This document shows, piece after piece, positions 7,948-16,475 of a stretch of DNA of 64,000 nucleotides; the first letter of the stretch is position 1, and the number at the start of each line of letters is the position of its first letter. The notes under the pieces were generated by a model that was not told where the DNA came from, did no database searches, and worked only from the letters and a program-made list of their open reading frames with translations. The stretch lies in the NCBI RefSeq assembly GCF_036898825.1, contig NZ_JARUND010000001.1, forward strand, positions 1,240,001 through 1,304,000, written 5' to 3'. Origin of the DNA: Streptomyces sp. B21-083. Its GTDB lineage: Bacteria > Actinomycetota > Actinomycetes > Streptomycetales > Streptomycetaceae. The position numbers and the translations under genes are program-made.

Positions 7948-9060
7948 ATGCCCGCGACCCGGCCCAGCGTCCGGCCGACAATGCTGCTCACCGGAGGCAC
8001 CGGAGTACTCGGCAGAGCTCTGATCGACGAGCTCCTGCCCGACTTCCGCATCGTCTGCCTGCGCCATCGCACCCCCGTCGACGACCCCCGGGTGCACGAG
8101 TTCCGCGCCGACCTCATGGAACCCCGACTGGGCTTGTCCGTACCGGAGTTCACGCGTCTCGCCGCCGGCGTGGACCTGGTGCTGCACTCCGCCGCCGCCA
8201 CCAACTGGCAGTGGGACCCCGCCCTGATCCGGCGCGCCAACCTCGACGGCACCCGTACGATGCTCGACCTCGCCGCCCTCGCGGGCGCGCCCTTCTTCCA
8301 CATGAGCACCGCGTTCGTAGCCAATCCGCTGGCCCCGGAGGAGCAGGAGCGCTTCCCCGGCGCCGCCGCGTATCTGGCCTCGAAGACGGAGGCGGAGCAG
8401 GCGGTACGGCAGGCTCCGGTGCCCGGGGTGATCATGCGGCCGTCGGTGGTGATGGGCGACTCGGTGACCGGCCTGATCGCCGGGGTGCAGGGGCTGACGC
8501 GGGCGCTGGGTGCCATCGTCAAGGGCCAGGTCCCGGTCATGCCGGGCGGGCCGGACTCCCGGATCGACATGGTGCCCCAGGATGTCGTCGCCGCCGCGGT
8601 GGGCGACCTGATGCGCGGTGGTGTCACCGGGGGCGAGTACTGGCTGACGGCCGGCTCGCAGGTGCTGCTCCAGACCGAAGTCATCGACACCTGCCTGGAG
8701 TTCGCCGACGGCTACGGGCCCCGGCCGCATCCGCCCCGGCTGATTCCGCTGGAGTCCGTGCACCGGCTGCTGCTGCCGCTGATCGAGGGGCCCACGTTCC
8801 CGGAGTCGCTGCGCCGCCGCTTTCACACGTACGCGGAACTGCTGCTGGTCTTCCAGCGGGCGTTGCCCTTCGAGTCGTCCCTCGGCACACCGCACTGCGG
8901 CCGGGCGGTGTCGAAGGGGGAGCTGCGCCAGGCCCTCGTCCGCAACCTGGCCGCCTGGGCCGCCCGCCCCGGCGGTATGCGCGGCCGACAGCGCGGCCGG
9001 TCCGCCACCACCCCCGCAGCACCCCAGAAGACAGTCCAGGCAACGGAGTTGGCGTCATGA
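7948..9060 (+). CDS. SDR family, thioester-reductase-like NAD(P)-binding protein
   Basis: This 370-residue protein resembles the NAD_binding_4 (male-sterility/thioester reductase) branch of extended SDRs. The nucleotide motif TGGTGVLGRALI is at the N terminus. LHSAAATNWQ and the NLDGTRTMLDLA segment are as in terminal reductase domains, and the catalytic pair is in YLASK. It stands alone, without adenylation or carrier domains. Thioester reductases release acyl chains as aldehydes, and the next gene encodes an aminotransferase that could turn an aldehyde into an amine. The ATG at 7948 is 8 nt after GAGGGGG. Its stop overlaps the next start by 4 nt (ATGA), so the two are translationally coupled. 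Confidence 0.75.
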   Translation: MPATRPSVRPTMLLTGGTGVLGRALIDELLPDFRIVCLRHRTPVDDPRVHEFRADLMEPRLGLSVPEFTRLAAGVDLVLHSAAATNWQWDPALIRRANLDGTRTMLDLAALAGAPFFHMSTAFVANPLAPEEQERFPGAAAYLASKTEAEQAVRQAPVPGVIMRPSVVMGDSVTGLIAGVQGLTRALGAIVKGQVPVMPGGPDSRIDMVPQDVVAAAVGDLMRGGVTGGEYWLTAGSQVLLQTEVIDTCLEFADGYGPRPHPPRLIPLESVHRLLLPLIEGPTFPESLRRRFHTYAELLLVFQRALPFESSLGTPHCGRAVSKGELRQALVRNLAAWAARPGGMRGRQRGRSATTPAAPQKTVQATELAS

Positions 9061-10400
9061 CGACCGTTCCGATCGACTCCGGTCTCCGGCCGGACAGCTA
9101 CACCACCGCCTATGACACGCTCGGCAGCCGCGAGCACATCGCCCACCTCTACCGCGAGCATCTCTCCTCCGGCCGTGCCGTCATGGGCACCGTGCTCGGC
9201 GGGATGCTGGAGACCGCGTCCGACGGGGCGTGGATCTTCACCGAGGACGGTCGCCGCTACCTCGACTTCGGCGGCTACGGAGTCTTCATCCTGGGCCACC
9301 GGCATCCCGCCGTGACAGCGGCCGTGCACTGCCAGGTGGACGCCCATCCGCTGGCCTCCCGGGTCTTCCTGGAGCCGGTCGCGGCCCGCGCCGCCGAGGC
9401 CCTCGCCGCCCGCACCCCGTCCGGCCTCGATCGGGTGCACTTCGTCAACTCCGGTGCGGAGGCGACCGAGGCGGGCCTCAAACTGGCGCGCGCCCACGGG
9501 CACACCGCGCTGGTCAGCACGGCCGGCGGCTACCACGGCAAGACCCTGGGCGCGCTCTCCGCCACCGCCAACGCCAAGTACCAGGAGCCGTTCCGGCCGC
9601 TGCTGCCGGACAGCAACGTCGTCCCGTACGGCGACCCGGTCGCGCTGGAGGCGATGCTCGGCCCGCTCGGCGAACGGGCCTGTGTGATCGTCGAGCCGGT
9701 GCAGGGCGAGGGCGGGGTACGGATTCCACCGCCGGGCTATCTGGCGGAGGTGAGCCGGCTGTGCCGGGCGTACGGCGCCTTCCTGATCGTCGACGAGATC
9801 CAGACGGGGCTGGGGCGGCTGGGCTCGTGGTGGGGCCTGGACGGGGAGGGCCAGGAGGGTGTCGAGGCCGCCGGGGAGGTCACTCCTGACGTCCTCCTCG
9901 TCGGCAAGGGGCTCAGCGGCGGGGTGGTGCCCGTCGCGGCGATGGTCGCCACGGGAGCCGCGTACGGCCCGTTCTCCCGTGACCCCTACCTGCACACCTC
10001 CACGTTCGCCGCCTCGCCGATCGCCTGTGCGGCGGCGCGGGCCGCGGTCGAGGCGCTGGCCCGGGAGGACGTCGTCGCCCGGGCCCGTGACATCGGCGAG
10101 CGGCTGCTCACGGGTGTCCGCGCGGTCTGCGCGCCGTACGTCGGCGGGCTCGTCCGCGAGGTGCGCGGACGGGGGCTGCTGATCGGCCTGGAGTTCGCCG
10201 AGGAAGGAGCCGTCGGCGAGCTGATCCTCGAACTGGTCGGCCGGGGCATCCTGGTCAACCACTCCCTCAACGCCTCCCGGGTGCTGCGCCTGACACCGCC
10301 CGCGATCGTCGGCGACGACGAGGTACGGCTCTTCCTCACGACTCTGGCGGAGTCCCTGCACGACGTGGCGCGGCGCACAGGCCACGACCCCGGTCAGTGA
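9057..10400 (+). CDS. class III PLP-dependent aminotransferase
   Basis: A 447-residue fold-type I aminotransferase of the class III group (acetylornithine, omega-amino acid and amine transaminases). Visible landmarks are FVNSGAEATEAGLKLAR, GGYHGKTLGALS, the PLP aspartate in LIVDEIQTGLGRLG, and the Schiff-base lysine in LLVGKGLSGG. It overlaps the upstream reductase by 4 nt. The preferred substrate cannot be read from sequence; the operon suggests transfer of an amino group to an aldehyde made by the reductase. Its 3' end overlaps the convergent kinase-like gene by 7 bp. Confidence 0.85.
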   Translation: MTTVPIDSGLRPDSYTTAYDTLGSREHIAHLYREHLSSGRAVMGTVLGGMLETASDGAWIFTEDGRRYLDFGGYGVFILGHRHPAVTAAVHCQVDAHPLASRVFLEPVAARAAEALAARTPSGLDRVHFVNSGAEATEAGLKLARAHGHTALVSTAGGYHGKTLGALSATANAKYQEPFRPLLPDSNVVPYGDPVALEAMLGPLGERACVIVEPVQGEGGVRIPPPGYLAEVSRLCRAYGAFLIVDEIQTGLGRLGSWWGLDGEGQEGVEAAGEVTPDVLLVGKGLSGGVVPVAAMVATGAAYGPFSRDPYLHTSTFAASPIACAAARAAVEALAREDVVARARDIGERLLTGVRAVCAPYVGGLVREVRGRGLLIGLEFAEEGAVGELILELVGRGILVNHSLNASRVLRLTPPAIVGDDEVRLFLTTLAESLHDVARRTGHDPGQ

Positions 10401-11947
10401 TGCGGGCGGCGGCGGTCGAAGAGAAGGGCGGCGGCGCCGAGCGCCAACAGGCCCCGCGAGGGGGTCCAGGGCCGCTGCCCGCCCATGCCCGCCGGAGTGT
10501 GCGGTTCATGGAGCTGGAGGGCGAACTGCCGGTTCGCGGCGTCGGAGAGGAGACCGCGCAGCTGCTCGGGGGCGGACACGGCGAAGGACAGGAAGTCCAT
10601 CGTGTTGCGGGCGGCCTGGTCGAGGGAGAAGTATTCGCGCAGCAGAGCCATGACGATGCCACGGGCCTCCGACTTGAAGACGTCCGCGAGGGCGATGTCC
10701 GGGGCCAGGCAGCGCACCGAACCCTCCAGGTTGGCGAAGGACTTGCCCAGCAGCGAGATGGCGGGCGCCGAGCCGATGCCCCGCTTGGTCGCCTTCTCCA
10801 GCACGGTCGTCAGCGACACCCCGAAGTTGATGTCCTCCAGGGACGCCGTGGCGACCTTGGGCACCAGCGCGGCCATGTCGGCGGCGAACGCCGGCAGGTT
10901 GGACCAGGGGGTGACCCGGCCCATGTCCGCCCAGGCCCAGGCGAGGCCGTGGCCGTCGTTCTGGGCGAGGGCCATGAGGAGCGGCAGCAGCTGCAGGCTC
11001 GTACGCCGGTCGAGGCGGCCGATCATGCCCCAGTCGATGAGCGTGGCCGGGCCGCCGGGCAGCGCGAAGACGTTCCCGGCGTGCGGGTCGGCGTGGAACA
11101 TGCGGTCGACGAAGTAGCCCCGGTACATGAAGCGCAGCAGGTCCTTGCCGATGTCCGTGCGTTCCCGGTCGCTGAACGTGCCCCGGTCGAGATGCCGTAC
11201 GGAGGAACCGGGCGCGAGGGACTGCACCAGCACCTTCGGGGTGGCGTGGACGACCCGGGGCACGGCGAGGGTCGGATAGCGCCGGATGTGCTCGCGGGCC
11301 TCGTCCATGTTGCGGGCCTCGCCGGTGAAGTCGAGTTCCGGCTCCATGGCGTCGAAGATCGAGCCGAGCATCGCCTCCAGGTCGATGACCTCGTTGAAGC
11401 GGGGCGCGGTACGGGCGACGATCCGGGACGCCCTGCGCATCAGGGCCATGTCCGCGCGGACCGCGTCCCGGATCCCGGGCCGCTGCACCTTCACGACCGC
11501 CGGGCGCCCGCCGGGCAGCGTGACCCGGTACACCTGCGCGAGAGAGGCCGCACCGAGCGGTCGTACGGTGTCGATGTCGTCGAAACGGCGCTTCCAGTCC
11601 GGGCCGAGCTGGTCCCTGAGCACGGGCTCGAAGACGGCGAAGGGCTGGACGTCGACCTGGTCGTGCAGGTTCTGCAGCTCGGCGATCATGGAGGCCGGCA
11701 CCATGTCGGGCCGGGTGGAGAGGATCTGCCCGAGCTTCACGTAGAAGGGGCCGAGGCTTTCGAGCGCGTGCCGTACGGCTCTGGCGCGCCGGGTTCCGTC
11801 GTCGCCCTCCCCTCCGTCGTCCTGGCCGTCGGCTCCGCGCCGGGAGCGGCGGCGGTCCCGGGCCAGTCGGCCGGCCTCCTCGGCTGCGAGACCTCCCAGC
11901 ACCTTCACGACCAGCCGAAGCCGGCTGCCGAGCAGGGCACTGCCCAT
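10394..11947 (-). CDS. ABC1/UbiB/AarF-type atypical kinase-like protein
   Basis: This 517-residue protein is of the UbiB/ABC1 family. The family-specific KxGQ segment appears as LGPFYVKLGQILSTRPD, followed by a kinase-like core with VVKVQRPGI (lysine), MEPELDFTGEARN, FHADPHAGN (catalytic loop) and LIDWGMIG (DFG-like). A C-terminal hydrophobic stretch near RGLLALGAAALLF may anchor it. Family members are ATPases linked to isoprenoid-quinone or lipid metabolism. No quinone genes are nearby. A terminator-like hairpin at 12043-12072 separates it from the repeat protein gene upstream, so it may have its own promoter. Confidence 0.9.
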   Translation of the reverse strand: MGSALLGSRLRLVVKVLGGLAAEEAGRLARDRRRSRRGADGQDDGGEGDDGTRRARAVRHALESLGPFYVKLGQILSTRPDMVPASMIAELQNLHDQVDVQPFAVFEPVLRDQLGPDWKRRFDDIDTVRPLGAASLAQVYRVTLPGGRPAVVKVQRPGIRDAVRADMALMRRASRIVARTAPRFNEVIDLEAMLGSIFDAMEPELDFTGEARNMDEAREHIRRYPTLAVPRVVHATPKVLVQSLAPGSSVRHLDRGTFSDRERTDIGKDLLRFMYRGYFVDRMFHADPHAGNVFALPGGPATLIDWGMIGRLDRRTSLQLLPLLMALAQNDGHGLAWAWADMGRVTPWSNLPAFAADMAALVPKVATASLEDINFGVSLTTVLEKATKRGIGSAPAISLLGKSFANLEGSVRCLAPDIALADVFKSEARGIVMALLREYFSLDQAARNTMDFLSFAVSAPEQLRGLLSDAANRQFALQLHEPHTPAGMGGQRPWTPSRGLLALGAAALLFDRRRPHH

Positions 11948-12042
11948 GTGTCACGACCTTCTGTGTGTGCCGCGTTTCCTGAAGTGCGCGCATACGTCCG
12001 TGGTGCGGGGGCGGGTGCGGGTGCGAGTGGCGGTGGGCGGCC

Positions 12043-12072
12043 CGGTGGGGCGGGGCCCGCCCCGCCCCACCG
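12043..12072. terminator. GC-rich hairpin terminator
   Basis: A 13-bp perfect stem (12043-12055 with 12060-12072, 4-nt loop) lies just past the 3' end of the repeat-protein gene and upstream of the ABC1 gene on the reverse strand. Confidence 0.6.
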
Positions 12073-12086
12073 TCAGCTGCCCTCCG

Positions 12087-12653
12087 TCAGCTGCTCTTCC
12101 TCGCCGCCGGTGCCCGGCCGCCACCGCCCGTCACCGCTCCGGCGACACCCTGGACGCTCTCCAGGACGCCGACCAGGTTCGCGACGAGCTCGGAGAGCTG
12201 GGCGATCTGACGCGGCAGCGCCGCCAGCCCCTCCGCCATCTCCGCCGCTCCCGACACGGCGGACGCGGCCCCGCCCGCCACACCGCCCAGCGCCGCGAGC
12301 GGATTCACGCCCCCACCCGCGAGCGCGGCGAGGGGGTTTTGAGTCGCGCCGGTGAGAGCGGCCAGCGGATTGGGGGCGGCGCCCGTCAGAGCCGCGAGGG
12401 GATTGGCGGCGTTCGCCAGTACCGCCGCCGGATTCGCCACTCCGCCGAGCGCCGAGAGCGCCTGGACGTTTCGCAGCACATCGCCCGGCAAAGCGTTCAG
12501 TGCCTGATACGGATTTCCCGCGGAGATCCAGTCCACGGCCCGGGAGTCTTCGCCCCTTCGGTCGAGAATATCGTCGAAGGCCTTCTTCGTACTGTCGGCG
12601 ATATCACCGATGAAGTCCTTGATCGTGTCCTGCGTATTATTGTTCCTGCCCAC
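12087..12653 (-). CDS. hypothetical protein with 11-residue NPLAAL repeats
   Basis: This is a 188-residue protein that I do not recognise. An acidic and polar N terminus (IKDFIGDIADSTKKAFDDIL) is followed, from about residue 72, by an alanine-rich segment. In it NPLAAL recurs four times with an 11-residue spacing (NPLAALTGAAP, NPLAALTGATQ and so on), preceded by the related NPAAVL. The C terminus holds a likely helix (LPRQIAQLSELVANLVGVLESV). No signal peptide or clear membrane span is seen. It lies 90 nt downstream of a sigma-factor gene and may be in its operon. Coding character is strong, so the gene is real; the function is unknown. A structural, granule-coating or interaction role is possible. 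Confidence 0.75.
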   Translation of the reverse strand: MGRNNNTQDTIKDFIGDIADSTKKAFDDILDRRGEDSRAVDWISAGNPYQALNALPGDVLRNVQALSALGGVANPAAVLANAANPLAALTGAAPNPLAALTGATQNPLAALAGGGVNPLAALGGVAGGAASAVSGAAEMAEGLAALPRQIAQLSELVANLVGVLESVQGVAGAVTGGGGRAPAARKSS

Positions 12654-12743
12654 TACGACGCCTTCCTTGTCGACTGAACTCCCGTAACCCGGAAGTCGTT
12701 CACAAGAGGCCGGACATACACCGAGAGAACATTCGGCCGTCCG

Positions 12744-13301
12744 TTACCTGTGGTGTGCCGTGACCCCGTCCAGCGTCTGGGCGCACACGAGCCGCAGCCG
12801 CGCCCGCCCACGGGTGAACGCGCCCTCGGCCGCCTTGAGCGAGATCTGGTGCATACGGGCGAACTCCATCGTGGAGATGCCGTCGGCGCGGGCCAGCATG
12901 ACCTGGCGCTCACGGCCCCGCAGCTGCTGGACCTGGCGCAGCAGCCACCGCCCGAAGTCCTCGTCGCACACGTCCTCGTCCGGCAGCTCGGGCCTGCTGA
13001 CGTGGGCGGTTCGGCCCACCAGCCGCCGCCTGCGGTCCAGTTCGCGATAGTGGTCGACGCACAGCCGCAGCGCGACCGAGGTCAGAAAGGGCCCGATCCG
13101 CTCCCGGTCGAGGTTCTCGTGGGCCGCCGCCCGCAGCATGGTCTCCTGGACGCAGTCCTCCGCGTCCTGGGCGGTCGGCAGCCGCCGGCGGACCAGTCTC
13201 ATCAGTCGTTCCCGGTGGCCGGCGATCTCTCCCCAGGACAACTCCCGAAGGAGTTCTCCATCGCCGATTGTGAACTCGTTTGAGCAGGTTTCCGAATTCA
13301 T
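12744..13301 (-). CDS. RNA polymerase sigma factor, ECF-like (sigma-70 regions 2 and 4)
   Basis: A 185-residue protein from the ATG at 13301. Region 2 is visible as LPTAQDAEDCVQETMLRAA with the following FLTSVALRLCVDHYREL, and region 4 as LRGRERQVMLARADGISTMEFARMH with AEGAFTRGRARLR. There is no region 1.1 or 3, as in ECF factors. No anti-sigma factor gene is adjacent, so control may be transcriptional. The next genes downstream are the NPLAAL-repeat protein and the ABC1 protein, which may be targets or co-transcribed. The open frame extends 54 codons upstream without a good ribosome site. Confidence 0.85.
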   Translation of the reverse strand: MNSETCSNEFTIGDGELLRELSWGEIAGHRERLMRLVRRRLPTAQDAEDCVQETMLRAAAHENLDRERIGPFLTSVALRLCVDHYRELDRRRRLVGRTAHVSRPELPDEDVCDEDFGRWLLRQVQQLRGRERQVMLARADGISTMEFARMHQISLKAAEGAFTRGRARLRLVCAQTLDGVTAHHR

Positions 13302-13629
13302 GCAGTACACGGCCCCGAAATGGTCCCTGGGTGCGAATCCAGAATATTCGCACGTCCTGTCCCCAACCCGACGAGAAAGGACTGTCCGGGTCAACTCACG
13401 GACAAACCGAGCCGATTGGCTACCACTCATCCGAATGGAAACCCAGGGAATCATATCCACCACACCGCGTATCGTGCTACAAAACGGATACGGCCGCAGG
13501 GGCGGTGCGGTTGCGCAGAAACGTCACATCATGATCAGGCCGATGGAGTCATCCACCGGCAGCATACCCATATCGGCCATCGAGGAACTGAATTCGCCAG
13601 TACCGGTTGACCTGCTTTCGCCTTGCAGG
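13302..13629. other. intergenic region upstream of the sigma-factor gene
   Basis: This 328-bp stretch is noticeably less GC-rich than its surroundings. It lies upstream of the sigma gene and downstream of the [2Fe-2S] subunit gene, both on the reverse strand, so the sigma promoter should be here. A tiny reverse ORF (13524-13580, 18 codons) has no ribosome site. I see no confident RNA gene or hairpin. Confidence 0.5.
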
Positions 13630-14091
13630 TCAGCTCTCGGTCTCCGCGGCGGCCTGTTTGACGGCCTCGCGGATCCGGCAGTACGTGCCGCAGCGGCAGA
13701 CGTTCTCGATCCGGTCGATGTCCGCGTCGGTCGGCTCGGACGTCCGCCGGAGCAGCGCCACCGCCGCCATGATCTGCCCCGGCTGGCAGAAGCCGCACTG
13801 CGCGACATCGAGGTCGAGCCACGCCTGCTGGACGGGGTGCAGGGTGTCGCCGTCGGCCAGCCCCTCGATGGTGGTGACCTTGCGGCCCGCGCAGTCGGCG
13901 ACGGGCACGACGCAGGGCTGGATCTCCGCATCGTCGAGATGACTGGTGCAGGCGCGGCAGACCCCGACCCCACAGCCGTACTTGGGGCCGGTCACGTGGA
14001 GCAGGTCACGCAGCACCCACAGCAGCGGCATGTCGGCCGGGGCCTCGACGGTGACCGGTTCGCCGTTGAGGTCGAAGGTGTAGCGGGGCAT
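13630..14091 (-). CDS. [2Fe-2S] small subunit of a molybdenum hydroxylase (IorA/CoxS-like)
   Basis: A 153-residue protein of the xanthine dehydrogenase family small subunit. The plant-type [2Fe-2S] site is in YGCGVGVCRACTSHL with a later cysteine, and the second cluster domain has CGFCQPGQIMAA and CRCGTYCRIREAV. It passes electrons from the Mo site of the neighbouring large subunit. The two-gene make-up without an FAD subunit resembles isoquinoline 1-oxidoreductase type enzymes, which use a c-type cytochrome or quinone as acceptor. It is the downstream member of the pair, 44 nt after the large-subunit gene. Confidence 0.9.
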   Translation of the reverse strand: MPRYTFDLNGEPVTVEAPADMPLLWVLRDLLHVTGPKYGCGVGVCRACTSHLDDAEIQPCVVPVADCAGRKVTTIEGLADGDTLHPVQQAWLDLDVAQCGFCQPGQIMAAVALLRRTSEPTDADIDRIENVCRCGTYCRIREAVKQAAAETES

Positions 14092-14135
14092 CAGTACCTC
14101 TCGGAAGGCGCGTAGGAGCCGCGGTCGCCGGCTGG

Positions 14136-16307
14136 TCAGAAGGTGAGCGGGAAGCGGCGGGGCTTGCTGCCCGTCGCCCGGGCGTAGGCGTTGGCGACCG
14201 CGCCCGCGGCGGCCGGCACCCCGAGTTCCCCGGCGCCGCCGGGCTCGCCCGTGGACGGCATGATGTGCGCCTCGAAGTGCAACGGAGCGTGCCGCTGGCG
14301 GGCGTAGCGGAAGTCGTCGAAGCTGCCCTCGCGGATCGCGCCCCGGTCGATGTGGAGGCCGGCCCGCAGGACGGTGGAGATGCCGTCGGTCGTGGCGCCC
14401 ATGAGCTGGGCCTCAAGTCCGCGTGGATTCACGGCCGTTCCGACGTCGGCAGCCATCACCGCCCTGGTCACCCGGGGGTTCTTCGGGTCGGTGGCGTCGA
14501 TCTCGATCAGACAGGCCACGCAGGAACCGTACTCCTCGTGGACCGCCATGCCCTGTCCGTGTCCGGCGGGCATGGTCCGCCCCCAACTCCCGGCGGATGC
14601 CGCCTTGTCGAGTACGGCACGTACGGTCTTGTTCCGGAGTGTGGTGCGCCGGAAGGCGACCGGGTCCTTGCCGAGGCTGCGGGCGATCTCGTCGACCATG
14701 ATCTCCTCGACGGTGCGGCTCGTCCCGGAGTCCACCGACCGCCAGGCGCCCAGCGGGATCGCCGCCAGCGCCACATCGCCCGAATCCCCGGACAGCCGCC
14801 CGAAGTTGTACAGCCCACTGTCGCTGGGCAGCGGGCCCGCCGCCGCGCGTCCCGTCCGCGCGGCCAGGGATGTCACACCGCCCTGCGCGGCGAGGCCCTC
14901 GCCCTCCCACGACTCGCTCACCGAGGACGTCGCGTGGACGAAGGCCACCACCCGGCCGCCCTTGTGGCTCGCTCTGATCCGGTGGTGGGTGGCCGGGCGC
15001 ATCCTGCCGTGCCGCAGGTCGTCGCCACGGCTCCACATCAGTTTGACCGGCCGGCGGGCCGCCTTGGAGACGAGGGCGGCCTCGATCGCGAAGTCGTGGT
15101 TCAGCCGCCGCCCGAACGAGCCGCCGCCCCGCATGACATGGACCTTGACCTTCGACGCCGGGAGTCCGACCGCGGAGGCGATGGCGTCACGGGCGTCCAT
15201 CGGCGTCTGGGTGGAGAACCACAGTTCGGCGCGGTCCGCGCGGACGTCCGCCACCGTGGTCAGCACCTCCATCGGGGCATGGCTGACGAACGCGAACTCG
15301 AACTCCCCGGTCACCTGCGTCGATCCGCTCGGCGCGGCGCCCAGCGGCGGGACGGCGGCGCGCAGCCGGGCTCTGACGGCCGGGTCGGACAGCGCGGCCA
15401 GCGGGCCGGGCGCCCAGGTGATCCGCAGGGCGTCCCGGGCCTGGAAGGCGTGGTGGAAGGTGTCCGCGACCACGGCGACTCCGCCCGCGACCCGCACGAC
15501 GGCGCGGACGCCCGGCATGGCGCGGGCGGGCCGGTCCTCGACCGCGCGGATCTTCCCGCCGAGCGTCGGCGGCCTGGCCACCACGGTCGGTTTCGCGTCG
15601 GCCACCTTCAGGTCACCGGCGTACTGGGCCCGGCCGGTGATGATGTCCCGGGCGTCGATCCGGGTCGTCGGCTTCCCGATCACCTTGTGCCGCGAGGGCG
15701 GTTTGGGCTTGCTGGACACCGCCGGCCGGGTGACCTTCGCGGCGGCGGCGGTCAGTGACCCGAAGGTGGCCGTACGCCCGTCCGGTGCGACCACCATGGT
15801 GTTCCGGGTCCGCAGCGTGCGGGCGGGCAGGCGCCACTGCCGGGCGGCGGCGGTCACCAGCCGGGCGCGCGCGGTGGCGGCCAGGGCCCGGGCAGGTCCG
15901 TACAGGGAGCTGACCGAGTTCGAACCGCCGGTGAACTGGCTGCCCTTGGTGCGGGCGTCGGCGAGCGGGATGTCGACGTCCGACAGGCGGGCGTCCAGTT
16001 CCTCGGCGATCATCATGGCGACCGCGGTGGTGACCCCCTGGCCCACCTCGACGCGCGGCAGCCGGACGACCACCCGGTTCGCCGCGGTGACCTCCAGGAC
16101 CAGCATCTCGTCGTCGTCACCGGTCACGACGACGCCGGGCCGGGCGCTCGCGTCCGCCGCCCGGGGTTCGGCGCCCTCCGCCGAGGACGTGTCGCAGCCG
16201 ATCGGCGCGGCCACGGTGAGGGTGGTCGCGGCCAGCGTGTAGACCATGAACCTCCGACGGGACCACTGCCGCTCCATCGCCACCCCTGCCGATTCCTGTC
16301 GGTTCAT
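14136..16307 (-). CDS. molybdopterin-binding large subunit of a molybdenum hydroxylase (IorB-like), Tat-exported
   Basis: A 723-residue aldehyde oxidase/xanthine dehydrogenase family large subunit. The N terminus carries a twin-arginine signal, SRRRFMVYTLAATTL, followed by a cysteine (PIGC) that might be a lipid site, although the lipobox is atypical. The Mo-cofactor region includes VRLPRVEVGQGVTTAVAMMI, RGGGSFGRRLN and the C-terminal GGAGELGVPAAAGAV with the likely active-site Glu. It pairs with the [2Fe-2S] subunit downstream. A start at 16277 (MERQW) with AGGGGTGG upstream is at least as good as 16307. Family enzymes oxidise N-heterocycles or aldehydes; the substrate is unknown. Confidence 0.88.
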   Translation of the reverse strand: MNRQESAGVAMERQWSRRRFMVYTLAATTLTVAAPIGCDTSSAEGAEPRAADASARPGVVVTGDDDEMLVLEVTAANRVVVRLPRVEVGQGVTTAVAMMIAEELDARLSDVDIPLADARTKGSQFTGGSNSVSSLYGPARALAATARARLVTAAARQWRLPARTLRTRNTMVVAPDGRTATFGSLTAAAAKVTRPAVSSKPKPPSRHKVIGKPTTRIDARDIITGRAQYAGDLKVADAKPTVVARPPTLGGKIRAVEDRPARAMPGVRAVVRVAGGVAVVADTFHHAFQARDALRITWAPGPLAALSDPAVRARLRAAVPPLGAAPSGSTQVTGEFEFAFVSHAPMEVLTTVADVRADRAELWFSTQTPMDARDAIASAVGLPASKVKVHVMRGGGSFGRRLNHDFAIEAALVSKAARRPVKLMWSRGDDLRHGRMRPATHHRIRASHKGGRVVAFVHATSSVSESWEGEGLAAQGGVTSLAARTGRAAAGPLPSDSGLYNFGRLSGDSGDVALAAIPLGAWRSVDSGTSRTVEEIMVDEIARSLGKDPVAFRRTTLRNKTVRAVLDKAASAGSWGRTMPAGHGQGMAVHEEYGSCVACLIEIDATDPKNPRVTRAVMAADVGTAVNPRGLEAQLMGATTDGISTVLRAGLHIDRGAIREGSFDDFRYARQRHAPLHFEAHIMPSTGEPGGAGELGVPAAAGAVANAYARATGSKPRRFPLTF

Positions 16308-16408
16308 ACCGCCGCCCGCCTGTTTCCGGCGGTCCGTCGCCGAACCCGCTGTCGGTGCGTCTCCTGTGTAGGAGGGGGAAGGCGGCTTCGTGGTTGCGTC
16401 TCAGCACC

Positions 16409-16468
16409 GGATGACGGAACGAAGCGCGGGCCGGGAGTGGTCCCGGCCCGCGCTTCGTTCCGTCATCC
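16409..16468. terminator. strong intrinsic terminator of the sedolisin gene
   Basis: A perfect 28-bp inverted repeat (16409-16436 and 16441-16468, loop GTGG) lies 7 nt beyond the stop of the reverse-strand protease gene and upstream of the Mo-hydroxylase genes. It is the longest hairpin in this half of the window. Confidence 0.85.
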
Positions 16469-16475
16469 CGTCATG

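Noticed and set aside
13524..13580. 18-codon reverse ORF (MADMGMLPVDDSIGLIMM) as a possible peptide precursor
   Set aside because: No ribosome site, no modification or export genes nearby, and the frame simply continues a shadow of the [2Fe-2S] gene.
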